Below are positions 55,242-64,000 of a DNA stretch of 64,000 nucleotides, piece after piece; the first letter of the stretch is position 1, and the number at the start of each line of letters is the position of its first letter. This DNA is from Ectopseudomonas chengduensis. GTDB taxonomy: Bacteria; Pseudomonadota; Gammaproteobacteria; Pseudomonadales; Pseudomonadaceae. The notes below the pieces were generated by a model. It was not told the origin of the DNA, did no database searches, and worked only from the letters and a program-made list of their open reading frames with translations. The stretch covers positions 496,001-560,000 of the forward strand of contig NZ_FMZQ01000001.1 in the NCBI RefSeq assembly GCF_900102635.1, given 5' to 3'. A program made the position numbers and the translations under genes.

Positions 55242-56204
55242 ATGTCGGCCAAGAAGAAGTCCATCACTACCCCGTTGCACCTGCTGCACCAACTGTCTGC
55301 CAGCCTGCTCGAACACCTGGAAAATGCCTGCTCGCAAGCGCTGATCGACGCCGAGAAACTGCTCGCCAAGCTGGAGAAGCAGCGCGGCAAGGCGCAGGAA
55401 AAACTGCACAAGGCCCGCAGCAAGCTGCAGGACGCTGCTGTTGCCGGCAAGGCCAAGGCGCAAGCCAAGGCGAAGGACGCAGTCGCCGAGTTGGAGGAGC
55501 TGCTCGACTCGCTCAAGGCCAGCCAGAGCGAAACCCGCACCTACATCGCCCAGCTCAAGCGTGATGCCCAGGAAAGCCTGAAGCTGGCACAGGGCGTAGG
55601 CAAAGTGAAGGAAGCCGCTGGTAAGGCGCTGGATGTACGTGAGGCCAAAGCCGCTGCTCCGGCCGCCAAACCGACCAGCAAGCCGGTCGCGGCGAAGAAG
55701 CCTGCTGCTGCGAAGACACCAGTGAAGAAGGCCCCGGCCAAACCGGCTGCTGCCAAACCGGCGAGCAAACCCGTCGCCAAGCCAGTAGCGAAACCGGCAG
55801 CAGCCAGCAAGCCTGCGGCTAAGCCAACTGCCAGCAAGGCTGTTGCGGCAAAACCCGCTGCGCCGAAAGCTGCCGCCAAGCCCGCTGCCGCCAAGCCAGC
55901 CACCAAACCGGCAGCCAAGCCTGTTGCAGCAAAAGCACCCGCCAAGCCCGCAGCAGCCAGTAAACCGGTCGCCAAACCCGCTGCTAAGCCGGCTGCCAAG
56001 GCCACGCCTGCAAAACCCGCGAGCAAACCGGTCAGCAAGCCGGCTGCGGTGAAGAAACCAGCCGCTGCCAAGGCCCCGGCGAAGAAAGCTCCGGCCAAGC
56101 CAGCAGTTGCCAAGGCAGTTGCCGCACCAGTTGCTGCGGCAGCCCCTGCTGCTCCTGCGGCCACCAATGGGGCCACCGCCCCGGGTACTCCGAGCGCTTC
56201 CTAA
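55242..56204 (+). CDS. algP: AlgP (AlgR3), histone H1-like repeat protein
   Basis: 320 residues from ATG 55242 (MSAKKKSITTPLHLLHQLSASLLEHLENACSQALIDAEKLLAKLEKQRGKAQ). Residues about 1-130 are helical and lysine-rich, and 135-320 are a run of imperfect KPAA-type repeats (e.g. AAKPAAAKPATKPAAKPVAAKAPAKP), like a histone H1 tail. In P. aeruginosa AlgP binds DNA and supports alginate gene expression, and its repeat number varies between strains. The longer upstream frame (to 55083) is not supported. Confidence 0.9.
   Translation: MSAKKKSITTPLHLLHQLSASLLEHLENACSQALIDAEKLLAKLEKQRGKAQEKLHKARSKLQDAAVAGKAKAQAKAKDAVAELEELLDSLKASQSETRTYIAQLKRDAQESLKLAQGVGKVKEAAGKALDVREAKAAAPAAKPTSKPVAAKKPAAAKTPVKKAPAKPAAAKPASKPVAKPVAKPAAASKPAAKPTASKAVAAKPAAPKAAAKPAAAKPATKPAAKPVAAKAPAKPAAASKPVAKPAAKPAAKATPAKPASKPVSKPAAVKKPAAAKAPAKKAPAKPAVAKAVAAPVAAAAPAAPAATNGATAPGTPSAS
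55650..56180 (+). repeat. KPAA-coding tandem repeat tract in algP
   Basis: Degenerate short units encoding KPAA, KPAS, KPVA and KAPAK follow each other for about 500 bases, written with a mix of GCC/GCT/GCA alanine and AAA/AAG lysine codons. The minus strand of the tract is also open, giving an A/G-rich artificial protein. Confidence 0.85.
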
Positions 56205-56644
56205 GGGTGATCAACGGCGCCGCGTAGCACCTGCAGCGCGGCGCTGTCCCCTCCGGCCAGGCGAATCAGCCAATCGTCTCCGCCTGCCTCGTTTGGCCAG
56301 TTCTCGGCCAGCGCCTGCAAACGATCGAGCAATATCCGCTCGGCCTGCAGTTCCAGTTTCTTGACCTGCTCACGCAAGGCTGCGAGTTCCGCATCCTGGC
56401 TTGCGTTCGCGCGCCAGTCCTGGCGTACCTGACGCAAAGGCGCGATCACCTCGCGTTGCCAGGGGGCAGCCGCTTGCTGCAGTGCTTGCAGGCGCTCATC
56501 CAGGCAGCGCACACCGCGCCGCTGCAACCAGGCACCGGTCAGCAGCAGGCAAACGTCACTGCCTGTGTCCTGCAACTCCAGGCAGGCCTGTTCCACGCCT
56601 GCTCTGGCGTAGAGTTCGAGGGCGAAATTCCACAGATCCTGCAC
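56201..56644 (-). CDS. TIGR02444 family protein
   Basis: 147 residues. MQDLWNFALELYARAGVEQACLELQDTGSDVCLLLTGAWLQRRGV and the helical stretch that follows (REQVKKLELQAERILLDRLQALAE) match TIGR02444, an uncharacterised pseudomonad family found beside algP. No membrane segment or catalytic motif is visible. Its stop overlaps the end of algP by three bases (convergent). It is divergent from the ABC-F gene. Confidence 0.85.
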   Translation of the reverse strand: MQDLWNFALELYARAGVEQACLELQDTGSDVCLLLTGAWLQRRGVRCLDERLQALQQAAAPWQREVIAPLRQVRQDWRANASQDAELAALREQVKKLELQAERILLDRLQALAENWPNEAGGDDWLIRLAGGDSAALQVLRGAVDHP

Positions 56645-56682
56645 GCGGCCTCCGGGGCGATTTGGTAGACTCCGCCGCCATT

Positions 56683-58595
<1,913 letters not shown>

Positions 58596-58596
<1 letters not shown>

Positions 58597-59135
58597 TGGA
58601 ACAGCTTGAACTGCTGGCGGCCTGGCGCGACCCACTGATTCGCACCGGCCAGGTACTGCTGATCATCCTGCTGGCGTGGATCGCCCAGCGCATTCTCACC
58701 CGTGCCATCAGCCGCCTCGGAGCGCGTTACAGCCTGCTGCCGGCAGAGGTGCTGCAGCCGCTGCGCGGGCTGGTGCGTTGGCTGATCATGGGTAGCGCTC
58801 TGCTCATGGTGCTGGAGCGGCTGGGTGTTTCCGCGACCGTGCTGTGGACGGCGCTGACCGGTTTCACCGCGGTCGCCGCGGTGGCGTTCTTCGCCATCTG
58901 GAGCGTGCTGTCGAACATGTTCTGCGCGCTGCTGATCTTCACCATGGGGCCGTTCCGTATCGGCGATACGGTCGAGGTGATCGACAGTGCCGACAAACCG
59001 GGCGTCAAAGGCCGGGTCATTGCCATCAATCTGTTCTATACCACTCTGCAGGATCTCAGCGAAGACGCGGCCGGCGCGTTGCTCCAGGTGCCCAACAGTC
59101 TGTTCTTCCAGAAGTCGGTACGGCGCTGGCGCTGA
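58596..59135 (+). CDS. Small mechanosensitive channel family protein (MscS-like)
   Basis: 179 residues. Three hydrophobic segments (about 15-32, 60-80, 85-120) with the MscS pore-helix region LWTALTGFTAVAAVAFFAIWSVLSNMFCALLIF, then a short beta-domain (GDTVEVIDSADKPGVKGRVIAINLFYTTLQD) and a truncated C terminus. Ordinary MscS proteins are about 280 residues, so this is a short form. The start ATG overlaps the ABC-F stop by one base, so it is cotranscribed. Confidence 0.85.
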
Positions 59136-59170
59136 GCTCGCGTACTTCGAGAAGCATCGCGCAACCTAGG

Positions 59171-59238
59171 GTCTGTACGAAAGGTGCCTGTACGCCGCGG
59201 CCATGCGTGGCCGTCGTCGCCAGTCACTTTTCCTACAC
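59171..59238. repeat. Imperfect palindrome upstream of terC
   Basis: GTCTGTACGAAAGGTGCCTG at the left and CAGTCACTTTTCCTACAC at the right are inverted complements with a few mismatches, and the centre GGCCATGCGTGGCC is a smaller palindrome. It is MITE- or REP-like, fills the gap before terC, and has no T-run. Confidence 0.6.
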
Positions 59239-59267
59239 AACCTAACCCCTCGCTGGAGTAACTCCGA

Positions 59268-60029
59268 ATGGAATGGCTCAGCAACCCGGAAATTTGGGTC
59301 GCGTTCCTGACTCTGACCGCCCTGGAAATTGTTCTGGGTATCGACAACATCATCTTCATTTCCATTCTGGTCAGCCGACTTCCGGCCGAGCAGCAGCCCA
59401 GGGCGCGCTTCTTCGGCCTGGCGCTGGCCATGGGGACGCGCATCCTGCTGCTGCTGTCGATCACCTGGGTGATGCGCCTGACCACTGACCTGTTCCATGT
59501 CTTCGGTGAGGGGATTTCCGGGCGCGACCTGATCCTGTTCTTCGGGGGCCTGTTCCTGCTGTTCAAGAGTACGGCGGAGATCTACCACAGCCTCGAAGGT
59601 GCGGAAGAGGGCGGCCAGGATGCACCGAAGAAGAGTTACGGCTTCATGGGCATCATCATCCAGATTGCCATCATCGACATCGTGTTCAGCCTCGACTCGG
59701 TGATCACCGCCGTCGGCCTGGTGCAGCACGTACCGGTGATGGTCGCCGCCATCGTCATCTCGGTGCTGGTGATGATGCTGTCGGCCAGCACCATCGCTTC
59801 GTTCATCGACAAGCATCCGAGCCTGAAGATGCTGGCGCTGTCGTTCCTGATCGTCGTCGGTACCGTGCTGATCGCCGAGAGCTTCGATGTGCATGTGCCG
59901 AAAGGCTACGTTTACTTCGCCATGGCCTTCTCTCTCGCCGTCGAGGCCATCAACATCCGCCTGCGCGGGCGGATGCGCAAGCAGGAACCGAGTGAGCCGG
60001 TGCAACTGCGCAAGGGCTCGCCGGATTGA
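59268..60029 (+). CDS. TerC family membrane protein
   Basis: 253 residues with seven hydrophobic segments. The two metal-site motifs are ALEIVLGIDNIIFISIL and AIIDIVFSLDSVITAVGL, the signature of TerC/Alx-type proteins, which have been linked to manganese export and tellurite resistance. It starts at ATG 59268 after CTGGAGTAACT. A terminator follows at 60034. Confidence 0.9.
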   Translation: MEWLSNPEIWVAFLTLTALEIVLGIDNIIFISILVSRLPAEQQPRARFFGLALAMGTRILLLLSITWVMRLTTDLFHVFGEGISGRDLILFFGGLFLLFKSTAEIYHSLEGAEEGGQDAPKKSYGFMGIIIQIAIIDIVFSLDSVITAVGLVQHVPVMVAAIVISVLVMMLSASTIASFIDKHPSLKMLALSFLIVVGTVLIAESFDVHVPKGYVYFAMAFSLAVEAINIRLRGRMRKQEPSEPVQLRKGSPD

Positions 60030-60033
60030 TCGG

Positions 60034-60068
60034 ACGGGAGTAGGCTTTAACGCCTGCTCCCGTTTTTC
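60034..60068 (+). terminator. Rho-independent terminator after terC
   Basis: ACGGGAG (60034-60040) pairs with CTCCCGT (60057-60063), with inner AGGC (60042-60045)/GCCT (60052-60055); T-run TTTTCTTT. Confidence 0.88.
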
Positions 60069-60087
60069 TTTCCTGAGGTATCACGCC

Positions 60088-60720
60088 ATGGCTCTCGAAA
60101 CCTGGCTCGCTTTTTTCGTCGCCTGCTGGGTGATCAGCCTGTCGCCGGGTGCTGGTGCCGTGGCCTCGATGTCGGCCGGTATGCAGTACGGCTTCTGGCG
60201 CGGCTACTGGAACGCGCTCGGCTTGCAGCTCGGTCTGGCGCTGCAGATCGCCATCGTCGCCGCGGGTGTAGGCGCCGTCCTGGCGGCCTCGGCCCTGGCC
60301 TTCAGCCTGATCAAGTGGTTCGGCGTGGCCTATCTGGTGTTCCTCGCTTACAAACAGTGGGTCGCCCTGCCCAGCGATCTGGATGCCGGCGCGGCCGAGC
60401 GTCCTATCGGCCGGCCGCTGACCCTGGTGTTGCGTGGCTTTCTGGTCAACTTCAGCAACCCCAAGGCCATCGTCTTCATGCTCGCGGTGCTGCCGCAGTT
60501 CATCAATCCGCATGCGCCGCTGGTGGCGCAGTATCTGGTCATGGGCGTGACCATGATCATCGTCGATCTGATCGTCATGGCCGGTTACACCGGCCTTGCC
60601 TCGCGAGTGCTGCGCCTGCTGCGCACACCTCGCCAGCAGCGGGTGATGAATCGCAGTTTCGCCGCACTGTTCGCAGCTGCGGCCGGCCTGTTGGCGACGG
60701 TCAAGCGCGCGGCAGTCTGA
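60088..60720 (+). CDS. LysE/RhtB family exporter
   Basis: 210 residues from ATG 60088 (MALETWLAFFVACWVISLSPGAGAVASMSAGMQYGFWRG). SPGAGAV is the LysE signature, GFLVNFSNPKAIVFMLAVLPQFI the mid-protein RhtB motif. Six hydrophobic segments; inner membrane. Probably exports homoserine/homoserine-lactone-like or other amino acids; substrate not known. It is the fourth LysE-type gene in the window. Confidence 0.88.
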   Translation: MALETWLAFFVACWVISLSPGAGAVASMSAGMQYGFWRGYWNALGLQLGLALQIAIVAAGVGAVLAASALAFSLIKWFGVAYLVFLAYKQWVALPSDLDAGAAERPIGRPLTLVLRGFLVNFSNPKAIVFMLAVLPQFINPHAPLVAQYLVMGVTMIIVDLIVMAGYTGLASRVLRLLRTPRQQRVMNRSFAALFAAAAGLLATVKRAAV

Positions 60721-60793
60721 GTCTCGTTCGCTATCGTTCAACGCTGGCCGATGGCGTTTGCCAGGGATGTTCTGAAAAAGCCATTCATCGTCA

Positions 60794-60852
60794 CTCCCGC
60801 GAAGGCGGGAGCCCAGGTGATTCGCAGGTTCTGAATGCCCGCCTGTGCGGGC
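60794..60852. repeat. Two short G/C-rich hairpins (REP type)
   Basis: CTCCCGC-GAAG-GCGGGAG (60794-60811) and GCCCGC-CTGT-GCGGGC (60837-60852), separated by 25 bases. The first is the widespread CGTCACTCCCGCGAAGGCGG unit. Confidence 0.8.
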
Positions 60853-60970
60853 AAGGCAGTCTTTCAGGTTCCGCTCGGCAGTTTGTTACTGAATATTTCA
60901 TATTCTTCTTGTGCTCAATCGTTAGGCCAGCAACAATTTAATGCCACCCATTCTCGTTTGGGATGCATTA

Positions 60971-62860
60971 ATGACCCGCTTTCGCTTCTCTCTTTCCTGG
61001 CTGATGCTGCCTTTGCTGGCCAGCCTGAGCTTTCTCGCCATTGGCGAGCCCCTCGACGGTGCCGCACAGGCGTTGCACCTGATCGGTTACATCGGCGCTG
61101 ATTACCCGGCCACCGTTGCGGGCGGTCAGGTTATCGATGCCGGTGAATATCAGGAGCAACTGGAGTTTCTCGATGTACTGCAGGGCCTGATCGTCGCCTT
61201 GCCCGCTCAGGCCGGCCGCGCCGAGTTGGAGCAGGGCGTCAGCAATCTGCGTCAGGCAATTGCTCAGCGCCAGCCGGGCGAGGAGGTTGCTGGCGCCGCC
61301 CGCAAACTGGGCGCACGTCTGGCCGAGCTCTATCAGGTGGTGCAGAGCCCAGTGCTGACGCCGGACCCGGAACGCGGCGCGCCGCTCTACGCTCAGCACT
61401 GCTCGGTGTGCCACGGCGACACCGGCCTGGGCGATGGACCTGCCGGTATCGGCCTGGAGCCAGCACCGGCCAATCTGCGTGATGCCGCGCGTCTGGATCG
61501 GCTGAGCCTTTACGATCTCTACAACACCCTCGGTCTGGGCATCGAAGGCACCGATATGCCGGCCTTCGCCGATCAGCTCGACGAGCGTCAACGCTGGGAT
61601 CTGGCTGCCTACATCGCCGGTTTCACAACAGCACCGGCGCAGAGCCAGACACGCTTTGCCATGAACGAGCTGGCAGGGCGCACGCCTGCCGAGATCGCCG
61701 CCACCGGCGGCGATGTCGCCGCGTTCCGCGCCCTGCGTGCTCATCCGGTAGTGGAGCAGCGTGGTCCGCAGCAGCTCATCGGTTACACCCGCTCGACCCT
61801 GGAGCGCAGCCTGCAGGCCTATCGCGAAGGTGATCGCGAGCAGGCTTATGACCTCTCCGTAGGCGCCTATCTGGAAGGCTTCGAACTGGTCGAAAGCGCT
61901 CTCGACAACCTCGATGCCGCGCAGCGCAAGACCACCGAGCGCGCCCTGATGGCCTATCGGCAGGCGCTGCAGGATGGTGCCAGCGTCGCGCAGGCTGCCC
62001 AGGCACTGGAGCGGGCCAAGGTCGAGCTGGACAAGTCCGCTGCGCTGCTGGCTGATGGCGCCATGGACGACAGCCTGAGCTTCTTCGCCAGTCTGCTGAT
62101 TCTGCTGCGCGAGGGGCTGGAGGCGATTCTGGTGCTGGCGGCGATTCTCGCCTTTCTGCGCAATACCGGGCAGCAGCAGGCGGTACGCAGTGTGCACATC
62201 GGCTGGGGGCTGGCGCTGCTGGCCGGTGTCGCGACCTGGGCGGTGGCGGCCTACCTGATCGACATCAGCGGCGCCCAGCGCGAGCTGCTGGAGGGCGCCA
62301 CGGCGTTGTTCGCCAGCGTAGTGCTGCTGTGGGTCGGCGTGTGGATGCATGATCGTCGCCACGCTGCGGCCTGGCAGGATTACATCAAGAGCAGCCTGGT
62401 CGGCGGTGGTGGCCGTTTCGGCTTCGCCGTGCTGGCGTTCTTCTCGGTGTATCGCGAGCTGTTCGAAGTAATCCTGTTCTACGAAACCCTCTGGCTGCAG
62501 GCCGGCCCTGCCGGGCACGGTGCGGTGCTGGCCGGCGCCGCTGCCGCGCTGGTGCTGCTGATCGGCCTGGCCTGGGTGATCCTGCGCGGCTCGCGCAAAC
62601 TGCCGCTGGCAACCTTCTTCGGCGTCAACGCAGTGCTGCTATGCGTGCTCTCCGTGGTCTTCGCTGGCCATGGCGTGGCCGCGTTGCAGGAGGCCGGCGT
62701 GCTCGGCACGCGTCCGGTGGCCTTCTTCGAGTTCGACTGGCTGGGCATTCATGCCGATGCCTGGAGCCTGTCGGCGCAGGGCCTGGCGCTGGTCGGTATC
62801 GCCCTGCTGTACGGGCGCAGCCTGCTAGGGGAGCGTCGGCGCATGGTCGAGCAGGCCTAG
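60971..62860 (+). CDS. FTR1 family iron permease fused to a c-type cytochrome domain
   Basis: 629 residues from ATG 60971 (MTRFRFSLSWLMLPLL), with a hydrophobic N-terminal segment acting as signal or anchor. A cytochrome c domain with CSVCH at 144-148 and TDMPAFADQL as probable axial methionine region is followed by a helical spacer, then an FTR1-type permease from about 370 with the ferric motifs REGLE (380-384) and RELFE (495-499) and seven hydrophobic segments. The fusion couples heme redox to high-affinity iron uptake, as in EfeU-like and Rhodobacter-type iron permeases (inference). Confidence 0.9.
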   Translation: MTRFRFSLSWLMLPLLASLSFLAIGEPLDGAAQALHLIGYIGADYPATVAGGQVIDAGEYQEQLEFLDVLQGLIVALPAQAGRAELEQGVSNLRQAIAQRQPGEEVAGAARKLGARLAELYQVVQSPVLTPDPERGAPLYAQHCSVCHGDTGLGDGPAGIGLEPAPANLRDAARLDRLSLYDLYNTLGLGIEGTDMPAFADQLDERQRWDLAAYIAGFTTAPAQSQTRFAMNELAGRTPAEIAATGGDVAAFRALRAHPVVEQRGPQQLIGYTRSTLERSLQAYREGDREQAYDLSVGAYLEGFELVESALDNLDAAQRKTTERALMAYRQALQDGASVAQAAQALERAKVELDKSAALLADGAMDDSLSFFASLLILLREGLEAILVLAAILAFLRNTGQQQAVRSVHIGWGLALLAGVATWAVAAYLIDISGAQRELLEGATALFASVVLLWVGVWMHDRRHAAAWQDYIKSSLVGGGGRFGFAVLAFFSVYRELFEVILFYETLWLQAGPAGHGAVLAGAAAALVLLIGLAWVILRGSRKLPLATFFGVNAVLLCVLSVVFAGHGVAALQEAGVLGTRPVAFFEFDWLGIHADAWSLSAQGLALVGIALLYGRSLLGERRRMVEQA

Positions 62861-62876
62861 CCTACTCAGGTTTGAA

Positions 62877-62904
62877 CGAGGGCGAGCTTTGCCCGTCCTC
62901 GTTG
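62877..62904 (+). terminator. Imperfect hairpin after the FTR1 gene
   Basis: AACGAGG and CCTCGTT arms with an inner GCGAG/GCCCG region; the following GTGTCAT has no real T-run, so termination is uncertain. Confidence 0.4.
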
Positions 62905-62983
62905 TGTCATAGCGTGAACCGCCGCTACGACAGCTGGTCTCAGTGCACCTAGGCTGCTTCCAATTCCTCTGCCGAGTGCGCGC

Positions 62984-63319
62984 ATGTCTTCCTCGATCCA
63001 TTCCACTCACTACGCCGACAGCCCCGATCTGGCGTTGGCTGTATTGCGTCACCCCACCCTGGAGCAGGCACTCTCAGCGGCCTGTGCCCAACTTGCCATA
63101 CGTGAGGCCTTTCTCGCTGCGTTGCGTGATCCAGCCATCGGTCCGCAGCCGCGGCTGCTATTGGCAATTTCCGGCGCCGACGTGAGTGGTCAGCGTCGCC
63201 TGGCTGCGCTGGTAGCCGAGCTGCTGCCGGACGAGGTGGAGCTGGATCTGATCGAACTGGCCGAGGACAACCTGTCGCGCGCCGTGCGTGAGCGCTGCGA
63301 GCCGTTCTACCAGGCCTGA
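62984..63319 (+). CDS. Small conserved protein of unknown function
   Basis: 111 residues from ATG 62984. An all-helical start (ALAVLRHPTLEQALSAACAQLAIREAFLAALRD) is followed by PRLLLAISGADVSGQRRLAALVAELLPDEVELDLIELAEDNLSRAVRERCEPFYQA. The second half resembles the C-terminal domain of SseB-type proteins (LLLAI.G.D...Q....VAELLP.EVELDLIEL.ED.LS), but I am not certain. It is followed by the YaiI-like gene. Confidence 0.7.
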   Translation: MSSSIHSTHYADSPDLALAVLRHPTLEQALSAACAQLAIREAFLAALRDPAIGPQPRLLLAISGADVSGQRRLAALVAELLPDEVELDLIELAEDNLSRAVRERCEPFYQA

Positions 63320-63371
63320 GCCTCGCGCCTGCTGGCATACTGGGCGCTGGTTTCTCTGCGGAAGTTGCTGC

Positions 63372-63821
63372 ATGCGCGTATGGATCGACGCCGACGCCTG
63401 CCCTCGGGCGGCGCGGGATCAGGTGGTCAAGTTCGCCCTCAAGCGGGGTTTCGAAGTGGTGCTGGTGGCCGGGCAGGCCGTGGCGCGGCCGAACTTCGCC
63501 TGCGTGAAACTGATCGTGGTGCCCAGCGGGCCGGATGCGGCCGATGATCATCTGGTGGAACACGCGGTGCCCGGCGAGCTGGTGATCTGCAGCGACGTGC
63601 CGCTGGCCGACCGCCTGGTGAAGAAGGGCGTCGCCGCACTCGACCCGCGTGGTCGCGAGTTCGACGAGCGCAACATGGGCGAGCGTCTGGCGGTGCGTAA
63701 TCTGTTCACCGACCTGCGCGAGCAGGGCCAGGTGGGTGGTGGCCAGGCGCCGTATTCGGAGAAGGACCGGCAGGCCTTCGCCAATGCGCTGGATCGGATT
63801 CTCACGCGTTTGAGTCGTTAG
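63372..63821 (+). CDS. YaiI/YqxD family protein (DUF188, UPF0178)
   Basis: 149 residues from ATG 63372 (MRVWIDADACPRAARDQVVKFALKRG). The N-terminal IDADACP, NFACVKLIVVPSGPDAADDHLV, VICSDVPLADRLVKKGV and FDERNMGERLAVRNLFTDLR are the DUF188 signature, related to the NYN/PIN nuclease fold. A nucleic-acid-processing role is suspected in the family but unproven. It is followed by a REP pair. Confidence 0.88.
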   Translation: MRVWIDADACPRAARDQVVKFALKRGFEVVLVAGQAVARPNFACVKLIVVPSGPDAADDHLVEHAVPGELVICSDVPLADRLVKKGVAALDPRGREFDERNMGERLAVRNLFTDLREQGQVGGGQAPYSEKDRQAFANALDRILTRLSR

Positions 63822-63825
63822 CTGC

Positions 63826-63898
63826 CCCGGATTGCATCCGGGCTACGGGGCGTATGGCAAACCCATTTTCAGCGTTGTAGCCCGGATGAAATCCGGGG
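63826..63898. repeat. Inverted REP pair (BIME-like)
   Basis: CCCGGATTGCATCCGGG plus CTAC at 63826-63846 and GTAGCCCGGATGAAATCCGG at 63877-63896 are in opposite orientation, 30 bases apart: a bacterial interspersed mosaic element-like unit between two convergent genes. Confidence 0.85.
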
Positions 63899-63911
63899 AT
63901 GGCGGACTCCG

Positions 63912-64000
63912 TCAGCCACACAGATAGGTGCCGGTGCCAACCGCCACCAGCACGCCCTCGTCGTTATGCAGCTCCATACGAATCACCGCCACCTTGTTGC
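63912..64000 (-). CDS. Thioesterase-like protein, C-terminal end only (runs past the window)
   Basis: The minus strand from the right edge reads NKVAVIRMELHNDEGVLVA then VGTGTYLCG and a stop at 63912-63914. This is the C-terminal strand of a hot-dog fold, PaaI-type acyl-CoA thioesterase (V..E..ND.G.LVA.GTGTY). Only about 29 codons are visible; the identification rests on this short stretch and on the remembered gene order. Confidence 0.55.
   Translation of the reverse strand, partial: NKVAVIRMELHNDEGVLVAVGTGTYLCG

Noticed and set aside
55541..56176. Minus-strand alanine/glycine-rich frame opposite algP
   Set aside because: Created by the KPAA repeat tract; no start site or domain.
55650..56180. 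CRISPR-like repeats
   Set aside because: The units are short, imperfect, coding and contiguous with no spacers; they belong to algP.
59136..59267. Manganese (yybP-ykoY) riboswitch in front of terC
   Set aside because: I could not find the conserved GGGGAGUA-type core; the palindromic repeat accounts for the structure.

Overview
This window is a high-GC (clearly above 60%) chromosomal segment of a Pseudomonas species. Gene content and order follow the conserved Pseudomonas block that runs from the dad/pau genes through ammonium uptake, lysine biosynthesis and cyaA to the alginate/heme region, as I remember it from P. aeruginosa. The extragenic palindromes (GTAGCCCGGAT..., GTAGGAGC..., GTAGGGTG... 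types) also fit a Pseudomonas, perhaps of the mendocina/oleovorans/alcaligenes lineage; the species is inferred. I saw no rRNA, tRNA, phage, CRISPR, plasmid or complete IS element. It is mostly core genome, and the unusual material lies between and at the edges of genes.

Layout. 1-371: a hairpin-rich stretch ending in an intrinsic terminator, then a large palindrome. 372-4.8 kb: an MFS transporter convergent with a MocR-type regulator, a DUF1127 protein and two LysE-type exporters. 4.8-13.4 kb: amino acid and polyamine catabolism, with a gamma-glutamylputrescine oxidase-like enzyme, a LysR/LysE pair, dadR | dadA-ridA-dadX, a pauR-like regulator and cytochrome c5. 13.5-27.7 kb: acyl-CoA hydrolase/transferase, xpt, a UPF0158 protein, rep, a GGDEF/EAL phosphodiesterase, a MATE pump with a divergent LysR, a chemoreceptor, comM and ubiK. 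27.7-31 kb: the nitrogen locus glnK-amt with a sigma54/NtrC-type promoter region, then yjbQ and sutA. 31-38.3 kb: lysA-dapF-DUF484-xerC-HAD on the minus strand with lptM in front, then an AraC regulator, cyaY-DUF1289 and rnk. 38.3-46.6 kb: lipase, cyaA, small hypothetical genes, an exported GH114-like protein, GNAT and argH. 46.8-58.6 kb: fimS-algR, hemCD-hemX-hemY, dsbH, algQ, FKBP, algP and an ABC-F protein. 58.6-64 kb: MscS-like channel, terC, a LysE exporter, an FTR1 iron permease fused to cytochrome c, two small conserved proteins and the end of a thioesterase-like gene.

How the genes fit together. dadR, dadA, ridA and dadX convert L-alanine to D-alanine and oxidise it; RidA can remove the enamine/imine by-product. 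The putrescine oxidase and pauR belong to the gamma-glutamyl polyamine route. glnK and amt sense and import ammonium. dapF and lysA are the last steps of lysine synthesis. fimS/algR, algQ and algP are regulators linked to alginate and twitching; hemC to hemY form a contiguous heme block.

Most notable observations: (i) between glnK and amt, a 62-codon frame that looks like the signal-peptide start of a second, lost amtB, split by a 99-nt in-frame insert; (ii) a 241-bp element with terminal inverted repeats inside the dapF-DUF484-xerC operon, whose border contains the stop codon of the upstream gene; (iii) a REP palindrome that supplies the stop codon of the MATE gene; (iv) a terminator plus REP separating dadX from dadA-ridA; (v) a symmetric operator pair upstream of the MocR gene; (vi) a hairpin array with terminator at the left edge that may be a small RNA. 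I did not find a convincing new multi-gene system.
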